From Polyangium mundeleinium (lineage in GTDB: Bacteria; Myxococcota_A; Polyangia; Polyangiales; Polyangiaceae), in contig NZ_JAQNDO010000001.1 in NCBI RefSeq assembly GCF_028369105.1, forward strand, positions 9,952,501 to 10,016,500: a DNA stretch of 64,000 nucleotides, read 5' to 3'. Numbering within the stretch: position 1 is the stretch's first letter; each line of letters begins with the position of its first letter. Below the pieces are notes generated by a model. It was not told where the DNA came from, searched no databases, and saw nothing but the letters and a program-made list of their open reading frames with translations. The position numbers were made by a program, and so were the translations under genes. Shown here piece by piece: positions 1-9,141 of this stretch.

Positions 1-2
1 CG

Positions 3-368
3 AAGAACGGCCAGACGTGCTCGCGGGAGATCCTGCGGCCGCGGCTCGGCGATTACGTGGTGCTCGGCGCCGATTTCAAGTTCGCGAACCAGGCGGGCAT
101 GTTCCGGCTGTTCACGATCCTCGACGCGACGCCGCTCGTGGAGGACACGTGGGACGACGAGCAAGGGAAACGCGTGCAGAGGAAGATCTCGCCGCTCAGC
201 GCCGAAGGGTTCTCGATGGTGATCTTCCCGGAGCTCGATTACAACTTCGGCAATGGGCTGGAGCTCGCGGCCGGGGCCCTGCTCCAGCTCGGCAAGCCCT
301 ACACGAAGTTCGGCTCCCCGGAGACGGGCGGGTCGACCGTGTTCACCCGCGCGAAATATAGCTTCTAG
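3..368 (+). CDS. C-terminal part of a probable outer-membrane protein (partial)
   Basis: The reading frame is open from the first bases of the window to a TAG at 366-368, so the gene starts upstream. About 121 residues are visible. They contain alternating short hydrophobic and polar stretches, and the protein ends ...AKYSF with a terminal Phe preceded by aromatic residues. A C-terminal aromatic is the usual signature of outer-membrane beta-barrels recognised by the BAM complex. No family could be named from this fragment. The next gene starts about 40 bases downstream on the same strand. The barrel call is an inference from the C-terminus only. Confidence 0.55.
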   Translation, partial: KNGQTCSREILRPRLGDYVVLGADFKFANQAGMFRLFTILDATPLVEDTWDDEQGKRVQRKISPLSAEGFSMVIFPELDYNFGNGLELAAGALLQLGKPYTKFGSPETGGSTVFTRAKYSF

Positions 369-408
369 GTTATTGCTTCCCGACTTTCCGCCGCGGTAAG
401 TGTCGGCC

Positions 409-2316
409 ATGCTGCGGCTTCGGGCCTTCTTCGTGCTCGCGGCGCTCGCCGGTTGTGGCGAGCCCGGTGGGCGCGCCTCGCCCCTCACGGCAGCCCGCGG
501 GCTCGCCGCGACGGCGCTGCCCGTGGCCTCGGCCGCGGCGTTCGTCCCGACGAACGATCCGCCTCCGGTGATCGATTCGTGTGCGGACACGCCCGCGTTC
601 GCGATCTTCGTCTCGCCGCGCAAGCCGCGCCCCGGGCAGCCGCTGCGGATCCTCGCGGTCGCCGACGAAGCAAGCGCGGGGGCGCTCGTCGTCCAGGACG
701 GGAACGGAAAAACGGTGGTTCGCGCAGACGAACGGCGCGGCGCAGGGCCGTACTTCTGGAACACGACCGTGCCCGCGCCCGAGGCGGGGACGCTGCGCGT
801 GGTGCTCGCCGAGGCGCAGACGGCGCGCGCGTGCAAGGACGTGACGATCGACGACGCGGAGGAGCCGCCCCGGGCCGCGCGCGGGATGTGGCCAGTCTCC
901 GGAGCATGGGGGAAGGCGACGGAGAACCTGTACGCGGCGTGGATCGAGGCGCTCTTCGAAGCGCCGCTCGGCGAGCCGCTCACGTTCCCGGCGTTGCACG
1001 AGGCGATCCGTGATCCGAAGCGGAATTTGCTGCACGACCACCTCGGCCGCGGCGAGGACGATGCAGGGCCCGATGCGCCGGTGATCGATCCGGACTGCGC
1101 GGATCTGCCGTACGCGCTCCGGGCTTATTTTGCGTTCAAAATGGAGCTCCCGTTCGCGTACTCGTCTTGCACGCGCGGCGGCGGCGGGCGCGCGCCGTTC
1201 TGCAAGCGGCCGCGGACGAGCCTCGAATGGCCGCAGCACGTGCGCACGGATCCGATGGCAGGCTTCGCGGAGTTCGTGCGCACGACGCTGGCGGACACGG
1301 TGCACTCGGGGACGGGTCGGACCGCAGGCGACGACGACGAGACCGATTTTTATCCGGTCCGTCTCGACGAACGATCGCTTCGGCCGGGGACGATCTACGC
1401 GGATCCGTACGGGCACGTGCTCGTCGTGGTGAAACGTGTGCCGCAGACGAACGAGCGGGCGGGGATGCTGCTCGCGGTGGACGGGCAGCCGGATGGAACG
1501 GTGGCGCGGCGGCGGTACTGGCGCGGGAACTTTCTCTTCGCGCTCGATCCTTCGCTCGGCGGCCCAGGCTTCAAGCGGTTCCGGCCGCTCGTGGTGGAGC
1601 GCGGGGTGCTGCGCGTGCTGTCGAACCAGGAGATCGCCGCGCACCCGGAGCACGGCGATCACGCGATGGAGCAGTACGAGCACGGCGTGGAGGGGTTTTA
1701 CGATCGGGTCGACGACGTGCTCTCGCCGCAACCGCTCGATCCGACACGCGCGCTGATCGAGACGATCGACGCGCTGGAAGAGCAGGTGAAGGGGCGCGTC
1801 GTGTCCGTGGAGAACGGGCGAAAATACCGGCAAGGCGGCGGCAAATCGGTGGAGATGCCCGACGAGGCGAGCATCTTCCAGACGGTGGGGCCGTGGGAGG
1901 ATTTCTCCACGCCGTCGAGGGATCTGCGGTTGCTCGTGGCGATCGACGTGGCCCGCGCGCTGCCGGCGCGCGTCGAGCGGAGGCCGGAGCGATACGCGAT
2001 GCCGCCGGGAAAGACGGCGGCGGAGGTGCGCGCGGAGCTCGACGCAACGCTCACGCGGGAACTCGAAGCGCGGCGGTTTTCGTACGTGCGGAGTGACGAG
2101 TCGTCATTTTCGCTTTCGCTCGCGGACGTGGTTTCGCGATCCGAGTCGCTGGAGGTCGGGTACAACCCGAACGACTGCCCCGAGGTGCGCTGGGGCGCGA
2201 AGGAAGGCACGGACGAGGCGTCGACGTGCAAGATGCGGGCGCCGTGGAAGCAGCTCTCGCGCATGCGCAAGGTGCGCGCGTGGTTCAAGGAGCGGCGGCG
2301 GCCGGCGCGCGGGTAG
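409..2316 (+). CDS. Large hypothetical lipoprotein
   Basis: This encodes about 635 residues. The ATG at 409 gives a good lipoprotein signal: charged start MLRLR, a hydrophobic core, then the lipobox LAGC. An in-frame GTG at 400 would add only three residues. After the signal there is a low-complexity Ala-rich stretch, then a long globular part with several Cys and many acidic residues. The C-terminus is basic. I do not recognise a family. The protein is expected to sit in the inner or outer membrane by its lipid anchor. The stop is followed by a GC-rich stretch that looks like a fragment of a repeat found near 56.38 kb. Confidence 0.8.
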   Translation: MLRLRAFFVLAALAGCGEPGGRASPLTAARGLAATALPVASAAAFVPTNDPPPVIDSCADTPAFAIFVSPRKPRPGQPLRILAVADEASAGALVVQDGNGKTVVRADERRGAGPYFWNTTVPAPEAGTLRVVLAEAQTARACKDVTIDDAEEPPRAARGMWPVSGAWGKATENLYAAWIEALFEAPLGEPLTFPALHEAIRDPKRNLLHDHLGRGEDDAGPDAPVIDPDCADLPYALRAYFAFKMELPFAYSSCTRGGGGRAPFCKRPRTSLEWPQHVRTDPMAGFAEFVRTTLADTVHSGTGRTAGDDDETDFYPVRLDERSLRPGTIYADPYGHVLVVVKRVPQTNERAGMLLAVDGQPDGTVARRRYWRGNFLFALDPSLGGPGFKRFRPLVVERGVLRVLSNQEIAAHPEHGDHAMEQYEHGVEGFYDRVDDVLSPQPLDPTRALIETIDALEEQVKGRVVSVENGRKYRQGGGKSVEMPDEASIFQTVGPWEDFSTPSRDLRLLVAIDVARALPARVERRPERYAMPPGKTAAEVRAELDATLTRELEARRFSYVRSDESSFSLSLADVVSRSESLEVGYNPNDCPEVRWGAKEGTDEASTCKMRAPWKQLSRMRKVRAWFKERRRPARG

Positions 2317-2343
2317 CAGGGGAGAGCAGCGTCCCCCTCGGGA

Positions 2344-3303
2344 CTAAAGCACGGCGGCGCGGCTCATGCGCAGGAGGAGCTTGAGCAGGAAGGGGCGGCC
2401 GGTGTCGGGCTCGCGAACGTAGGCGTCGCCGGACGCGAGGCGGCGCTCCGCCGCGGTGAAGGCGGGGACGTGGCGGAGCCGGGCGGGGATGCGGGGATAC
2501 GCGCGGCGAATCGCGAGGATCGAGGTGTCGACGCGCGCCTGCTCGCGAGGCCCGAACGAGAGGCCGAACCCTTCACGCAGCGGCTCGGGCAGGAGCGACG
2601 CCGTCACCAGGGTGTACCAGCGCCAGGCGAGGCCGAGCGCGGGGTGCGGCGGCGCGAGGAGATAATCCGAGAGCTCGCGCGCGGGCGGCGTGACGACGAT
2701 CACGCCCGAGCGGACCGTGTCCTCGAAGGAGCGTTCGAACGCGGCGAACGACGGCGGCAGGTCGTTCTCTTCGAGCCCGAAGAGGAGCGCGAAGCGCCGC
2801 GACTCGGCGTAATACTCGTCCTTCTCGTGCTCCTCGAGCGGATCGATGACGAGCTCGTAGGCGCGCACCGCGTTGATGATCAAGGTCGTGAAGACCCAGC
2901 GGAGCGCGCCCTTGTCGTTTGCGTGGTAACGCGCGCCTGCGGGCCACGAGCCGGCCTGCAAGGGCATCACACCGGTCACGCGCTCGTGGATCGTGTGGAC
3001 GGCCCGCGCCGAACGGACGGCGCGATCGAGCGGGCCGAAGATCATCGCGTAGACGTTCTCGAAGGTGCGCAGGAAGCGGCCGAAGGTGTCCTCGCGCGTG
3101 ACCGAATGCTCGGCGACGCCGTGCGCGACGAAGGGATGCGCGAGCTGCTGAAGCGCGGCCGCGCCGCCGGCGAGGAAGACAACACCTTCACGCGCGATGT
3201 GCCAGGTCCGGCTCGTGGGGCCGAACAGGCCCACGCGCGGCTCGACGACCGAGCCCTTCACGAGGTCGAGACAACGCTCGAGATCTGCCCTCGTCACCGT
3301 CAT
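2344..3303 (-). CDS. DUF2236 family protein (MpaB / latex-clearing oxygenase-like)
   Basis: The 319-residue protein matches the DUF2236 pattern: an early ...SRTWHIAREGVVFLAGG segment, then LAHPFVAHGVAEHS with clustered His, then FGRFLRTFENVYAMIFG. DUF2236 is the catalytic fold of MpaB-type and rubber (Lcp-type) oxygenases, some of which bind haem b. The length fits the family. The true substrate cannot be read from sequence. The ATG at 3303 is the natural start. The gene is convergent with the lipoprotein at 409-2316; the stops lie only about 27 bases apart. Family assignment is by remembered motif and should be good at domain level. Confidence 0.75.
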   Translation of the reverse strand: MTVTRADLERCLDLVKGSVVEPRVGLFGPTSRTWHIAREGVVFLAGGAAALQQLAHPFVAHGVAEHSVTREDTFGRFLRTFENVYAMIFGPLDRAVRSARAVHTIHERVTGVMPLQAGSWPAGARYHANDKGALRWVFTTLIINAVRAYELVIDPLEEHEKDEYYAESRRFALLFGLEENDLPPSFAAFERSFEDTVRSGVIVVTPPARELSDYLLAPPHPALGLAWRWYTLVTASLLPEPLREGFGLSFGPREQARVDTSILAIRRAYPRIPARLRHVPAFTAAERRLASGDAYVREPDTGRPFLLKLLLRMSRAAVL

Positions 3304-3362
3304 GGGTACCCTCGCCCACGTGATGCGGCCGGAAGCAGGCGGACGCTAGTATTTTCCGAGGG

Positions 3363-4160
3363 CTAACGTCGGTCTTCGAAAGGCTTGCAGCCGATGGCCG
3401 CCCCGGTCGCTCGCGCCTCCGTTCGCGCTGTATCCAGCGCATCGGTGAGCCGCTTGCGATTCACGGGCGGGAGGGAGGCGTCGGCAAGATCGGACCGGAG
3501 CCGCGCGGCGAGCTCGAGCTGGAGATCGTAGGTCTTCTGCAGCTCGCGCGCATGCTGATCCCGATCCTTGCCCCGCGTGCTCTCCGCCCTCCCCTTGCCG
3601 AGCGCGATCTCCGTGAAGAGCGCGGAGGTGTCGCGCGGCGGATGGTAGACGTAAAGGCCTTGGCATCGATCGGCGCGCGGGCCGATGAGCACGTGCGCCT
3701 GCCGGCCTCCGGCGCGCTTGCGGCGCTCGTCCTGATCGCCGAGGAACGCGAACTTGTAGTTGCGCACCGAGGCCCCGACGACGGAGCTGTAGCCGGGCCC
3801 GTCGGCGTCCGCCTTGCTCGGCAGCTCGATCCCGACGAAGGCCTTCTCCAGGCACGCGCGGAACGGGCCGGTGTCGTGCTCGCTTCGGCTCTCGCCCGTC
3901 GGATCGAGCGCGGTGATGCGCGCGCTCTTGATGACCTCCGAGCCCGAGATTTCGAGGTCGATCGTGGCCATGTACTCGCCCTGGAAGCCAGACACCTCGT
4001 ACTCCTGCTCCCAGCACGCCACGACGGGCCGGAGGTGCCCCGGGGTCGCCGCGGCGACGAGCTCCGCCGCGAGCTTCTGCGGCGAGGCGCAGCCGAGGAG
4101 CCCGCTCACGAGTGCAACAGACGCAGCCATGAAGGGGGTGCGCGCGAGCACGCGGCTCAC
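3363..4160 (-). CDS. Hypothetical lipoprotein, translationally coupled to upstream gene
   Basis: The product is about 265 residues. The start is taken as the GTG at 4160 because it overlaps the TGA of the upstream gene (GTGA) and gives a proper lipoprotein signal, MSRVLARTPF then a hydrophobic core and the lipobox LLGC. A later ATG at 4130 is a weaker choice since it removes the charged N-terminus. The mature part has a few Cys and a Lys/Arg-rich helical C-terminal third. A segment around residues 45-110 reads like a TonB/AgmX-type C-terminal fold (VACWEQEYEVSGFQGEYMAT), but that is only a suggestion. Function unknown. Confidence 0.75.
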   Translation of the reverse strand: MSRVLARTPFMAASVALVSGLLGCASPQKLAAELVAAATPGHLRPVVACWEQEYEVSGFQGEYMATIDLEISGSEVIKSARITALDPTGESRSEHDTGPFRACLEKAFVGIELPSKADADGPGYSSVVGASVRNYKFAFLGDQDERRKRAGGRQAHVLIGPRADRCQGLYVYHPPRDTSALFTEIALGKGRAESTRGKDRDQHARELQKTYDLQLELAARLRSDLADASLPPVNRKRLTDALDTARTEARATGAAIGCKPFEDRR

Positions 4161-4396
4161 GGGGCACGCCCTTCCTTCTTCGCGCCGCCGCCTTCCGCGA
4201 GAATCGTGCTTTGGATGACGCCGTAGTCGGGGTACTGCCGGGTCGCCTCGCGAACGCCGATGTAGCGGATCGTTGTGGCCGCGTTGCGATCGTCGTAATG
4301 CTTGGCCATGTCGAGCTCGCGCTGGCACCCGAGCAGGGCAAGCGAAAGAAGCCACGTGGGCCATGTCGATCGAGGAAAGCGACCACGCAGGCCCAT
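4157..4396 (-). CDS. Small lipoprotein, first gene of a two-gene operon
   Basis: A 79-residue protein with a basic N-terminus (MGLRGRFPR), a hydrophobic segment and the lipobox LALLGC, so about 55 residues remain after processing. It overlaps the following lipoprotein gene by four bases (GTGA), which argues that both are real and made together. No family recognised. The mature part is polar, with a run of Tyr-containing segments (KHYDD, YPDYG). It may be a partner of the larger lipoprotein downstream; that is inferred from the overlap alone. Confidence 0.7.
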   Translation of the reverse strand: MGLRGRFPRSTWPTWLLSLALLGCQRELDMAKHYDDRNAATTIRYIGVREATRQYPDYGVIQSTILAEGGGAKKEGRAP

Positions 4397-4484
4397 GACG
4401 CGGCGACCCTAGCAGATTTTCCCACGAGCGAACGAGCGTCGTCGTAGACGACGGGTCGCTCCGGCACCTAGGCTGAGGACTTCG

Positions 4485-6359
4485 GTGGAAACGCTTGCGG
4501 ATCGGATTGCACGTGACGGCCCGTTGAACGAGCTCGACGCCGTCGGCTGGACCATCCGGCTCACGAAGAAGCTCGAGGCGCTGCACTCGCGCGGGCAGGC
4601 GCACGGCGGCGTGTCGCCCGCGGCCGTCAAGACAGCAGCCGTGCCGCGCACCTCGCTCGGGATGCTCATCGCAGGCCCCTCCGCGCCGAGCCGAACCGAC
4701 TTCCACTCGCCGGAGCGGGTCCTCAAAGGAACCAAGGCGCTCGCCGACGACACATGGGCCGCCGCCGCGACGCTCTACACGCTTCTGACGGGCGCGAGCC
4801 CCTTCCACGCGAGCGACGAGGACGGCATCCGGCAGAAGATCGTGTCGACGTCCCCCGCGCCGCTCTCGTCGTTCGACGTCGGCGACGATGATCTGCAGCA
4901 CATCCTCGATGCCGCGTTCGAGCGCGATGCGAGCCGCCGCGCCTCGACGATCACCGCGCTCCGGCAAGCGCTCGAGTCGTGGCACCCGGATGCGACGGTG
5001 AAGGATCTGCCGGCGCTCGCCGACGATCAGCCGGAGGACGACGACGAGGACGACGCGCGCACGGTCATGCGGCAGATGCCCGCGATGCAGGCGGTGGCGC
5101 GCGCGGCGATGGCGAAACGCGAGGCGGGCCCGGCGTCGGCTCCGCGCGCGTCGGCGCAGACGGTGCCCAACATGCCGGCGGTCACCGCGCTCGCGGCCGC
5201 GACGGTGCCCGGCGCGCCGCTGCCGAAGGCGCACGATCTGCTGGAAGACGACGACGAGAACGCGAAGACGTCGCTCATGAAGGTGCCGATGGTGCCGGGG
5301 CGAAAGCCGGCGCCCGCCGGGGCGAACCTCGCGCCCGTCGCGCCCGCCGCGCCGGCCTCCACGAGGGGACCCGCGTCGGCCGGCGTGCGTCCGGTCGTAC
5401 CGCAGCCAGGCCCCGCGTTCGGCATGATGGGCCGCGCGGCCGGAGGCCCCGCCGCGCGCGCAGCCGTGCGCCCCGCCGTCGGCGCGCGCCCCGCGCAGCC
5501 CGCCCCCGCCGCGGCCCCCAAGACCCCGCTCGCGCCGCCGGTGAGCGGCATCTCCCGCGAGGCGGTCTTCGACGACGGCGACGATGACGACGCCACGGTG
5601 ATGCGCGAGGCGCCGCTCGAGCTGCTCATGCAGACGACGAACGACGGCGGCGGGGAGGCCGATCGCGCGACGCCCGTGAACCCGATCTCGGCCGAGGTCG
5701 CAGCGGCCGCCGCGGGTTCGGGTTTCCGCGACGAACCCACGCCACCCGCGCACCACGCCATCGACGACGAGGCGACGGTGATGCGCGACATGCCGGAGCC
5801 GCCGCCCCCACGGGAGTCCGCGCCCATGCCGGTGCCCATGCCGGCGCCCGAGGTGCGCGCGCCCGAGCCGACGATGGTGCTGCCGGAGGAGAGCTCGTCG
5901 ACGTCGCTGCCGGCGAACCTCGCGGATCTCGCGCCGCAGCCGCACGCGCTTCCGGATCTTTTCGGGAGCGTCGCGGACGAGCGGCCGCCGCTCTCGCCGG
6001 AGCAAGCGATGCGCGCCGCCGCGATGCCTCCGCCCGCGCAAGCGCCGTTCGCCATCGCGCGGGAGAGCGCGCCTTCGCCCCTCGCCATTGCGCGAGAAAG
6101 CGCGCCTTCGCCCCTCGCCATCGCGCGGGAGAGCGCGCCTTCGCCCCTCGCCATCGTGCGAGAAAGCGCGCCTTCGCCCCTCGCCATCGCACGAGAAAGC
6201 GCGCCTTCGCCGCGCGTCACGCCGCCCCCGCCGATCGCGATGCAGCCGGCGCAGCCCGCGCCGCCGAGCGCCGCAAAGGGCTTGCTCCTCGGCATGCTCT
6301 TCGCGCTCGTGCTGCTCCTCGCGGGCGTCGGCGTTTACTTCGCGTTCCTGAAGAAGTGA
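4485..6359 (+). CDS. Degenerate Ser/Thr kinase-like protein with C-terminal membrane anchor
   Basis: This is a 624-residue protein starting at GTG 4485. Residues 1-165 look like a kinase domain that lacks the glycine loop and ATP lysine; the HRD position reads HGGVSP and no DFG is seen, but the SPE (APE-like) motif and the C-lobe with ...YTLLTGASPFHA remain. So it is predicted to be catalytically dead. Residues 180-580 are low-complexity, Ala/Pro-rich, with three acidic motifs ending in TVMR (DDARTVMR, DDATVMRE, DDEATVMRD) and five 11-residue repeats. A single transmembrane segment near residues 600-620 ends in FLKK. The layout is a cytoplasmic pseudokinase plus tail anchored at the C-terminus. 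Confidence 0.75.
   Translation: METLADRIARDGPLNELDAVGWTIRLTKKLEALHSRGQAHGGVSPAAVKTAAVPRTSLGMLIAGPSAPSRTDFHSPERVLKGTKALADDTWAAAATLYTLLTGASPFHASDEDGIRQKIVSTSPAPLSSFDVGDDDLQHILDAAFERDASRRASTITALRQALESWHPDATVKDLPALADDQPEDDDEDDARTVMRQMPAMQAVARAAMAKREAGPASAPRASAQTVPNMPAVTALAAATVPGAPLPKAHDLLEDDDENAKTSLMKVPMVPGRKPAPAGANLAPVAPAAPASTRGPASAGVRPVVPQPGPAFGMMGRAAGGPAARAAVRPAVGARPAQPAPAAAPKTPLAPPVSGISREAVFDDGDDDDATVMREAPLELLMQTTNDGGGEADRATPVNPISAEVAAAAAGSGFRDEPTPPAHHAIDDEATVMRDMPEPPPPRESAPMPVPMPAPEVRAPEPTMVLPEESSSTSLPANLADLAPQPHALPDLFGSVADERPPLSPEQAMRAAAMPPPAQAPFAIARESAPSPLAIARESAPSPLAIARESAPSPLAIVRESAPSPLAIARESAPSPRVTPPPPIAMQPAQPAPPSAAKGLLLGMLFALVLLLAGVGVYFAFLKK
6051..6215 (+). repeat. Five tandem 33-bp in-frame repeats
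   Basis: Five consecutive 33-base units encode the peptide AIARESAPSPL, with small changes (one VRES unit, and the last unit ends SPR). They lie in the disordered part of the kinase-like protein just before its membrane anchor. The reading frame is kept through all copies, so they are probably translated. Copy number may vary between strains. Confidence 0.9.
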
Positions 6360-8069
6360 TCAGCGCCGGCCCGGAGCGCGGGGCCTTCCCCGGCGCTCCG
6401 GCTCGCGCGGCGCCCTCGGGCCACGGTCGAAATCGCGTTCGTTTCTCCGTCGCGTGTTGATCAGGAGCTGAAGCTCCGCGTCGAAGCCGCCCATGTCGAG
6501 GCGCTGCACGAACGCACGTTCGAGCCCGAGTTCCCGCGCGGCGCGCGCGCTCTGCGCGGGCAGCGGCGAGATCCACGCGATGCGGCCGCCCGGGACGAGG
6601 ACCTCCGCGACGTGCGCGAGGAACCGATCGAAAAACTCGTGCAGGTCGATCCCGCGCAGCACGCGCCGTCCCATCGGCGGGTTCGTCAGGACGACCGTCG
6701 GCGGCGCGCCGCGCGGCACGAACGAGAGCGCGTCGCCCCGCACGAGCACGGCGTCCTCGATGCCCACCGCCGCGAGGTTCTGGCGGGCCGCTTCGAGCGC
6801 GGCGGCGGCCATGTCCGTGCCGAGCAGGCGCGCGTACGGGCCGGCGAGTACGCGCTCGCAAAGCTCGGTGCCCGAACCGACGAAGGGATCCCACACGACG
6901 TCGTCTGCGTGGACGCCCGCGATCCGCACGAGCGCGGCGGCGATCGTCGGGTGCGAGGCCGCGGGCACGTCACGCTCGCGGTACGTGAAACGAGGATCCT
7001 CGACGCGCGGGCAGAGCTCGACCTCGATCGCCGGACGATCCGGCAGCTCGTGCACGAGCGCCTCCCACGTGCTCTCGGTCGGGTCGTTGACGAGCTTCGG
7101 GTTCGCCGCGGCGATCGCCTCGGCCGCGCGCCAGATGCTCGCACGGCGCTTGCCGCCGCCGGCCCAGGCGATCCGGAAGCGGATGGGGCCGGAGGTGAAA
7201 TGCTCGAGCAAACGGAGGGCCTCGGGCGACGTGAGCGAGCGCGCGACGGCCTCGGCGACGTCGCCCGAGGGATCGAGCGGCACGGGCGGGAGCGGGAAGC
7301 CGAAGAAGAGCATGGTCCGCGCATCGAAGAGGCGCTCGGGAGGGCCGACGAGCGTGGCGAGCACGCGGTCTTCGCGGCCGTCCGGCGCGAGGCGAGGCGC
7401 GAGCCGGACGTCGATCTCGTCGCGCAGGATCGGCGCGAGGCCCGCGCGGCAGTGGAGCGCGACGGGCACGGGCGAGGGCGCGGACTTGTGGACCTCGAAG
7501 GTCGAGGGGACCTCGCGGCCCGCGGTTCGTTGCGCCATGAGCGAGGCCTTTGCCGTCGCGCGCGCGAGGAGCTCGTCGCCGCTCGTGTCGATCTGCCGGA
7601 GCGCGCGGGCGGCTTCGTCGCCGCCCGTCTTGCCGAGCGCCGCGGCCATCGCGCGCCGCGCGGGAGCGTCGTTCTCCGCAGCGAGCGCGGCCGCGAGCGC
7701 GTTCGCCACCTCGGGGCCACGGAGCTTGCCGAGCGCGTTCGCGGCGAAGCGGCGCGCCCGCGGATCCGCATCACCGAGCGCGCCGATCAGGAACGCTGAC
7801 AGCTCGGGCTCGGCATGCTCGACTGCGACCTTCCCGACGAACGCGACGAGCCGCGCGCGTGGTTTCGTCTCGGCCGTGCGCGCGCGCTCCATCGCGACAC
7901 GCGCGGCCTCTGCACCGAGGCGCAGGAGCGATCGTTCCGCGTCGTCCGTGCGCTCGCCCTCCTCCGCGACGAGCTCGACCAGCGCGGCCGCGTCGCTCCT
8001 GCGCGGCGAGAAGCCGGGGTCGCAGACCGCCTCTTCCAGACGGAAATCCGGGGCTCTGCGCGCCGTCAT
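6360..8069 (-). CDS. HEAT-repeat protein fused to an RNA methyltransferase-like domain
   Basis: About 569 residues from the ATG at 8069. Residues 80-190 carry HEAT-like repeats (DADPRARRFAANALGKL, DAPARRAMAAALGKTG). The middle resembles the region before the catalytic domain in THUMP-type 23S rRNA or tRNA methylases. The C-terminal third is a class I SAM methyltransferase of the UPF0020/TRM11 type: DPFVGSGTELCER for SAM binding, GTDM for the acidic residue, and NPPMGRR as the (N/D)PP catalytic motif. It ends in an Arg-rich tail. The target is probably RNA, at N2-guanine by analogy. The gene is convergent with the kinase-like gene; the stops are adjacent. Start choice is uncertain because the frame stays open upstream. 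Confidence 0.75.
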   Translation of the reverse strand: MTARRAPDFRLEEAVCDPGFSPRRSDAAALVELVAEEGERTDDAERSLLRLGAEAARVAMERARTAETKPRARLVAFVGKVAVEHAEPELSAFLIGALGDADPRARRFAANALGKLRGPEVANALAAALAAENDAPARRAMAAALGKTGGDEAARALRQIDTSGDELLARATAKASLMAQRTAGREVPSTFEVHKSAPSPVPVALHCRAGLAPILRDEIDVRLAPRLAPDGREDRVLATLVGPPERLFDARTMLFFGFPLPPVPLDPSGDVAEAVARSLTSPEALRLLEHFTSGPIRFRIAWAGGGKRRASIWRAAEAIAAANPKLVNDPTESTWEALVHELPDRPAIEVELCPRVEDPRFTYRERDVPAASHPTIAAALVRIAGVHADDVVWDPFVGSGTELCERVLAGPYARLLGTDMAAAALEAARQNLAAVGIEDAVLVRGDALSFVPRGAPPTVVLTNPPMGRRVLRGIDLHEFFDRFLAHVAEVLVPGGRIAWISPLPAQSARAARELGLERAFVQRLDMGGFDAELQLLINTRRRNERDFDRGPRAPREPERRGRPRAPGRR

Positions 8070-8223
8070 GTCCTGGCCTCGCTCGCCCTGCGCGCGCCGC
8101 GCGCCACCTCGACTCGCCGTTCGTCCACGGCGCGAGGATACGGCGCGCGGGCTCTTTCGCCACTGCTTCGGGCGCGGGATGCCTTTCCCGCCCCCGGTTC
8201 CGCCGCTACACTCGGCGCATCCG

Positions 8224-9141
8224 GTGCTCGACGTATCCACGGTCATCCCTCGCACCGCGCCTCCCCCCGAGGTGCTGCGGGCCTCGCTCGATGCGCTCGA
8301 GCGAGGCGAACGTGTCGTCGTCGCCACGGTGATCGCCCGGCAAGGCTCCGCGCCTTGTACGCCCGGACAAAAGCTCGTGCTCTTCCAAACCGGCGCGGCG
8401 ATCGGGACCGTTGGAGGCGGCGCTGTCGAGCGCGCGGTCCTCGCTGCGATGGCCACGTCGCTCGACGCGGCCGCGCCTGCTCCGCGCGTCGACACCTTCC
8501 GCCTCGGGCCCTCGCTCGGCATGTGCTGCGGCGGCTCCGCCGAGATCCTGATCGAGCCCCTCTCCCCCGACCTCTCGGTGCTCGTCGTCGGCGCCGGGCA
8601 CGTCGGGGTCTACCTCGCGCCGCTGCTCGCCTCGCTCGGGTTCGGCGTGACGCTCTGCGATGCGCGCGAGATCGCGGCCGATCCTGCACGTTTGCCGCGA
8701 CCGGCCGCCGGCCCCGACGGCGCAGGCGCGCCTCGCTTGCGCCTCTTCCAGGCCGATCACGACGACCCCGAGGTCCGCGCCTCCCTCCCTGCGGACCTCA
8801 ACCGCTCCGCCGCGCTCGTCATGACGCACGATCATCAGCTCGATCAGGCGGCGATCGAGTGGGCCCTCGGCGCCGGCTTCGGGTTCGTCGGCGGCGTCGG
8901 CAGCCGCGCGAAGGCGGCTCGGACGCGCGCGCGGCTCGAAACCAAGGGCGTCGCGGCGGCGGACATCGCGCGCGTCCGTATGCCGCTCGGCGTGGACGTG
9001 GGCGCGCGTCTCCCGGCGGAGATCGGCGTCGCGATCGCGGCCGAGCTCGTGTCGTGGCGCGCGGGCCTCTCCGGCGCGCGCCGCGGCGCGCGGGGCCATG
9101 GGCACGGCGAGGCCGAGAAGGAAAAGGAAGAAGACGCATGA
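8224..9141 (+). CDS. xdhC: XdhC/CoxI family molybdenum-hydroxylase maturation protein
   Basis: About 305 residues from GTG 8224; an in-frame ATG at 8179 is possible but adds a Pro-rich leader unlike the family. The N-terminal XdhC/CoxI domain shows ARQGSAPCTPGQKLV and the conserved GMCCGGSAEILIEP. The C-terminal half is a Rossmann fold with LVVGAGHVGVYLAPL followed by TLCDAR. XdhC proteins bind molybdenum cofactor, help its sulfuration, and insert it into xanthine dehydrogenase-type enzymes. The gene overlaps the MocA-like gene by ATGA and lies 1.8 kb upstream of the molybdopterin subunit, so the partner enzyme is very likely the one encoded here. Confidence 0.9.
   Translation: MLDVSTVIPRTAPPPEVLRASLDALERGERVVVATVIARQGSAPCTPGQKLVLFQTGAAIGTVGGGAVERAVLAAMATSLDAAAPAPRVDTFRLGPSLGMCCGGSAEILIEPLSPDLSVLVVGAGHVGVYLAPLLASLGFGVTLCDAREIAADPARLPRPAAGPDGAGAPRLRLFQADHDDPEVRASLPADLNRSAALVMTHDHQLDQAAIEWALGAGFGFVGGVGSRAKAARTRARLETKGVAAADIARVRMPLGVDVGARLPAEIGVAIAAELVSWRAGLSGARRGARGHGHGEAEKEKEEDA

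Noticed and set aside
3363-6041. A very long minus-strand open frame of about 890 codons
   Set aside because: Only its last 265 codons form a believable lipoprotein; the rest runs antisense to the kinase-like gene with Arg/Gly-rich shadow sequence.
8179-8223. Start of xdhC at ATG 8179
   Set aside because: It gives a Pro-rich leader not typical of XdhC; the GTG at 8224 starts right at the family domain, although the earlier start cannot be excluded.
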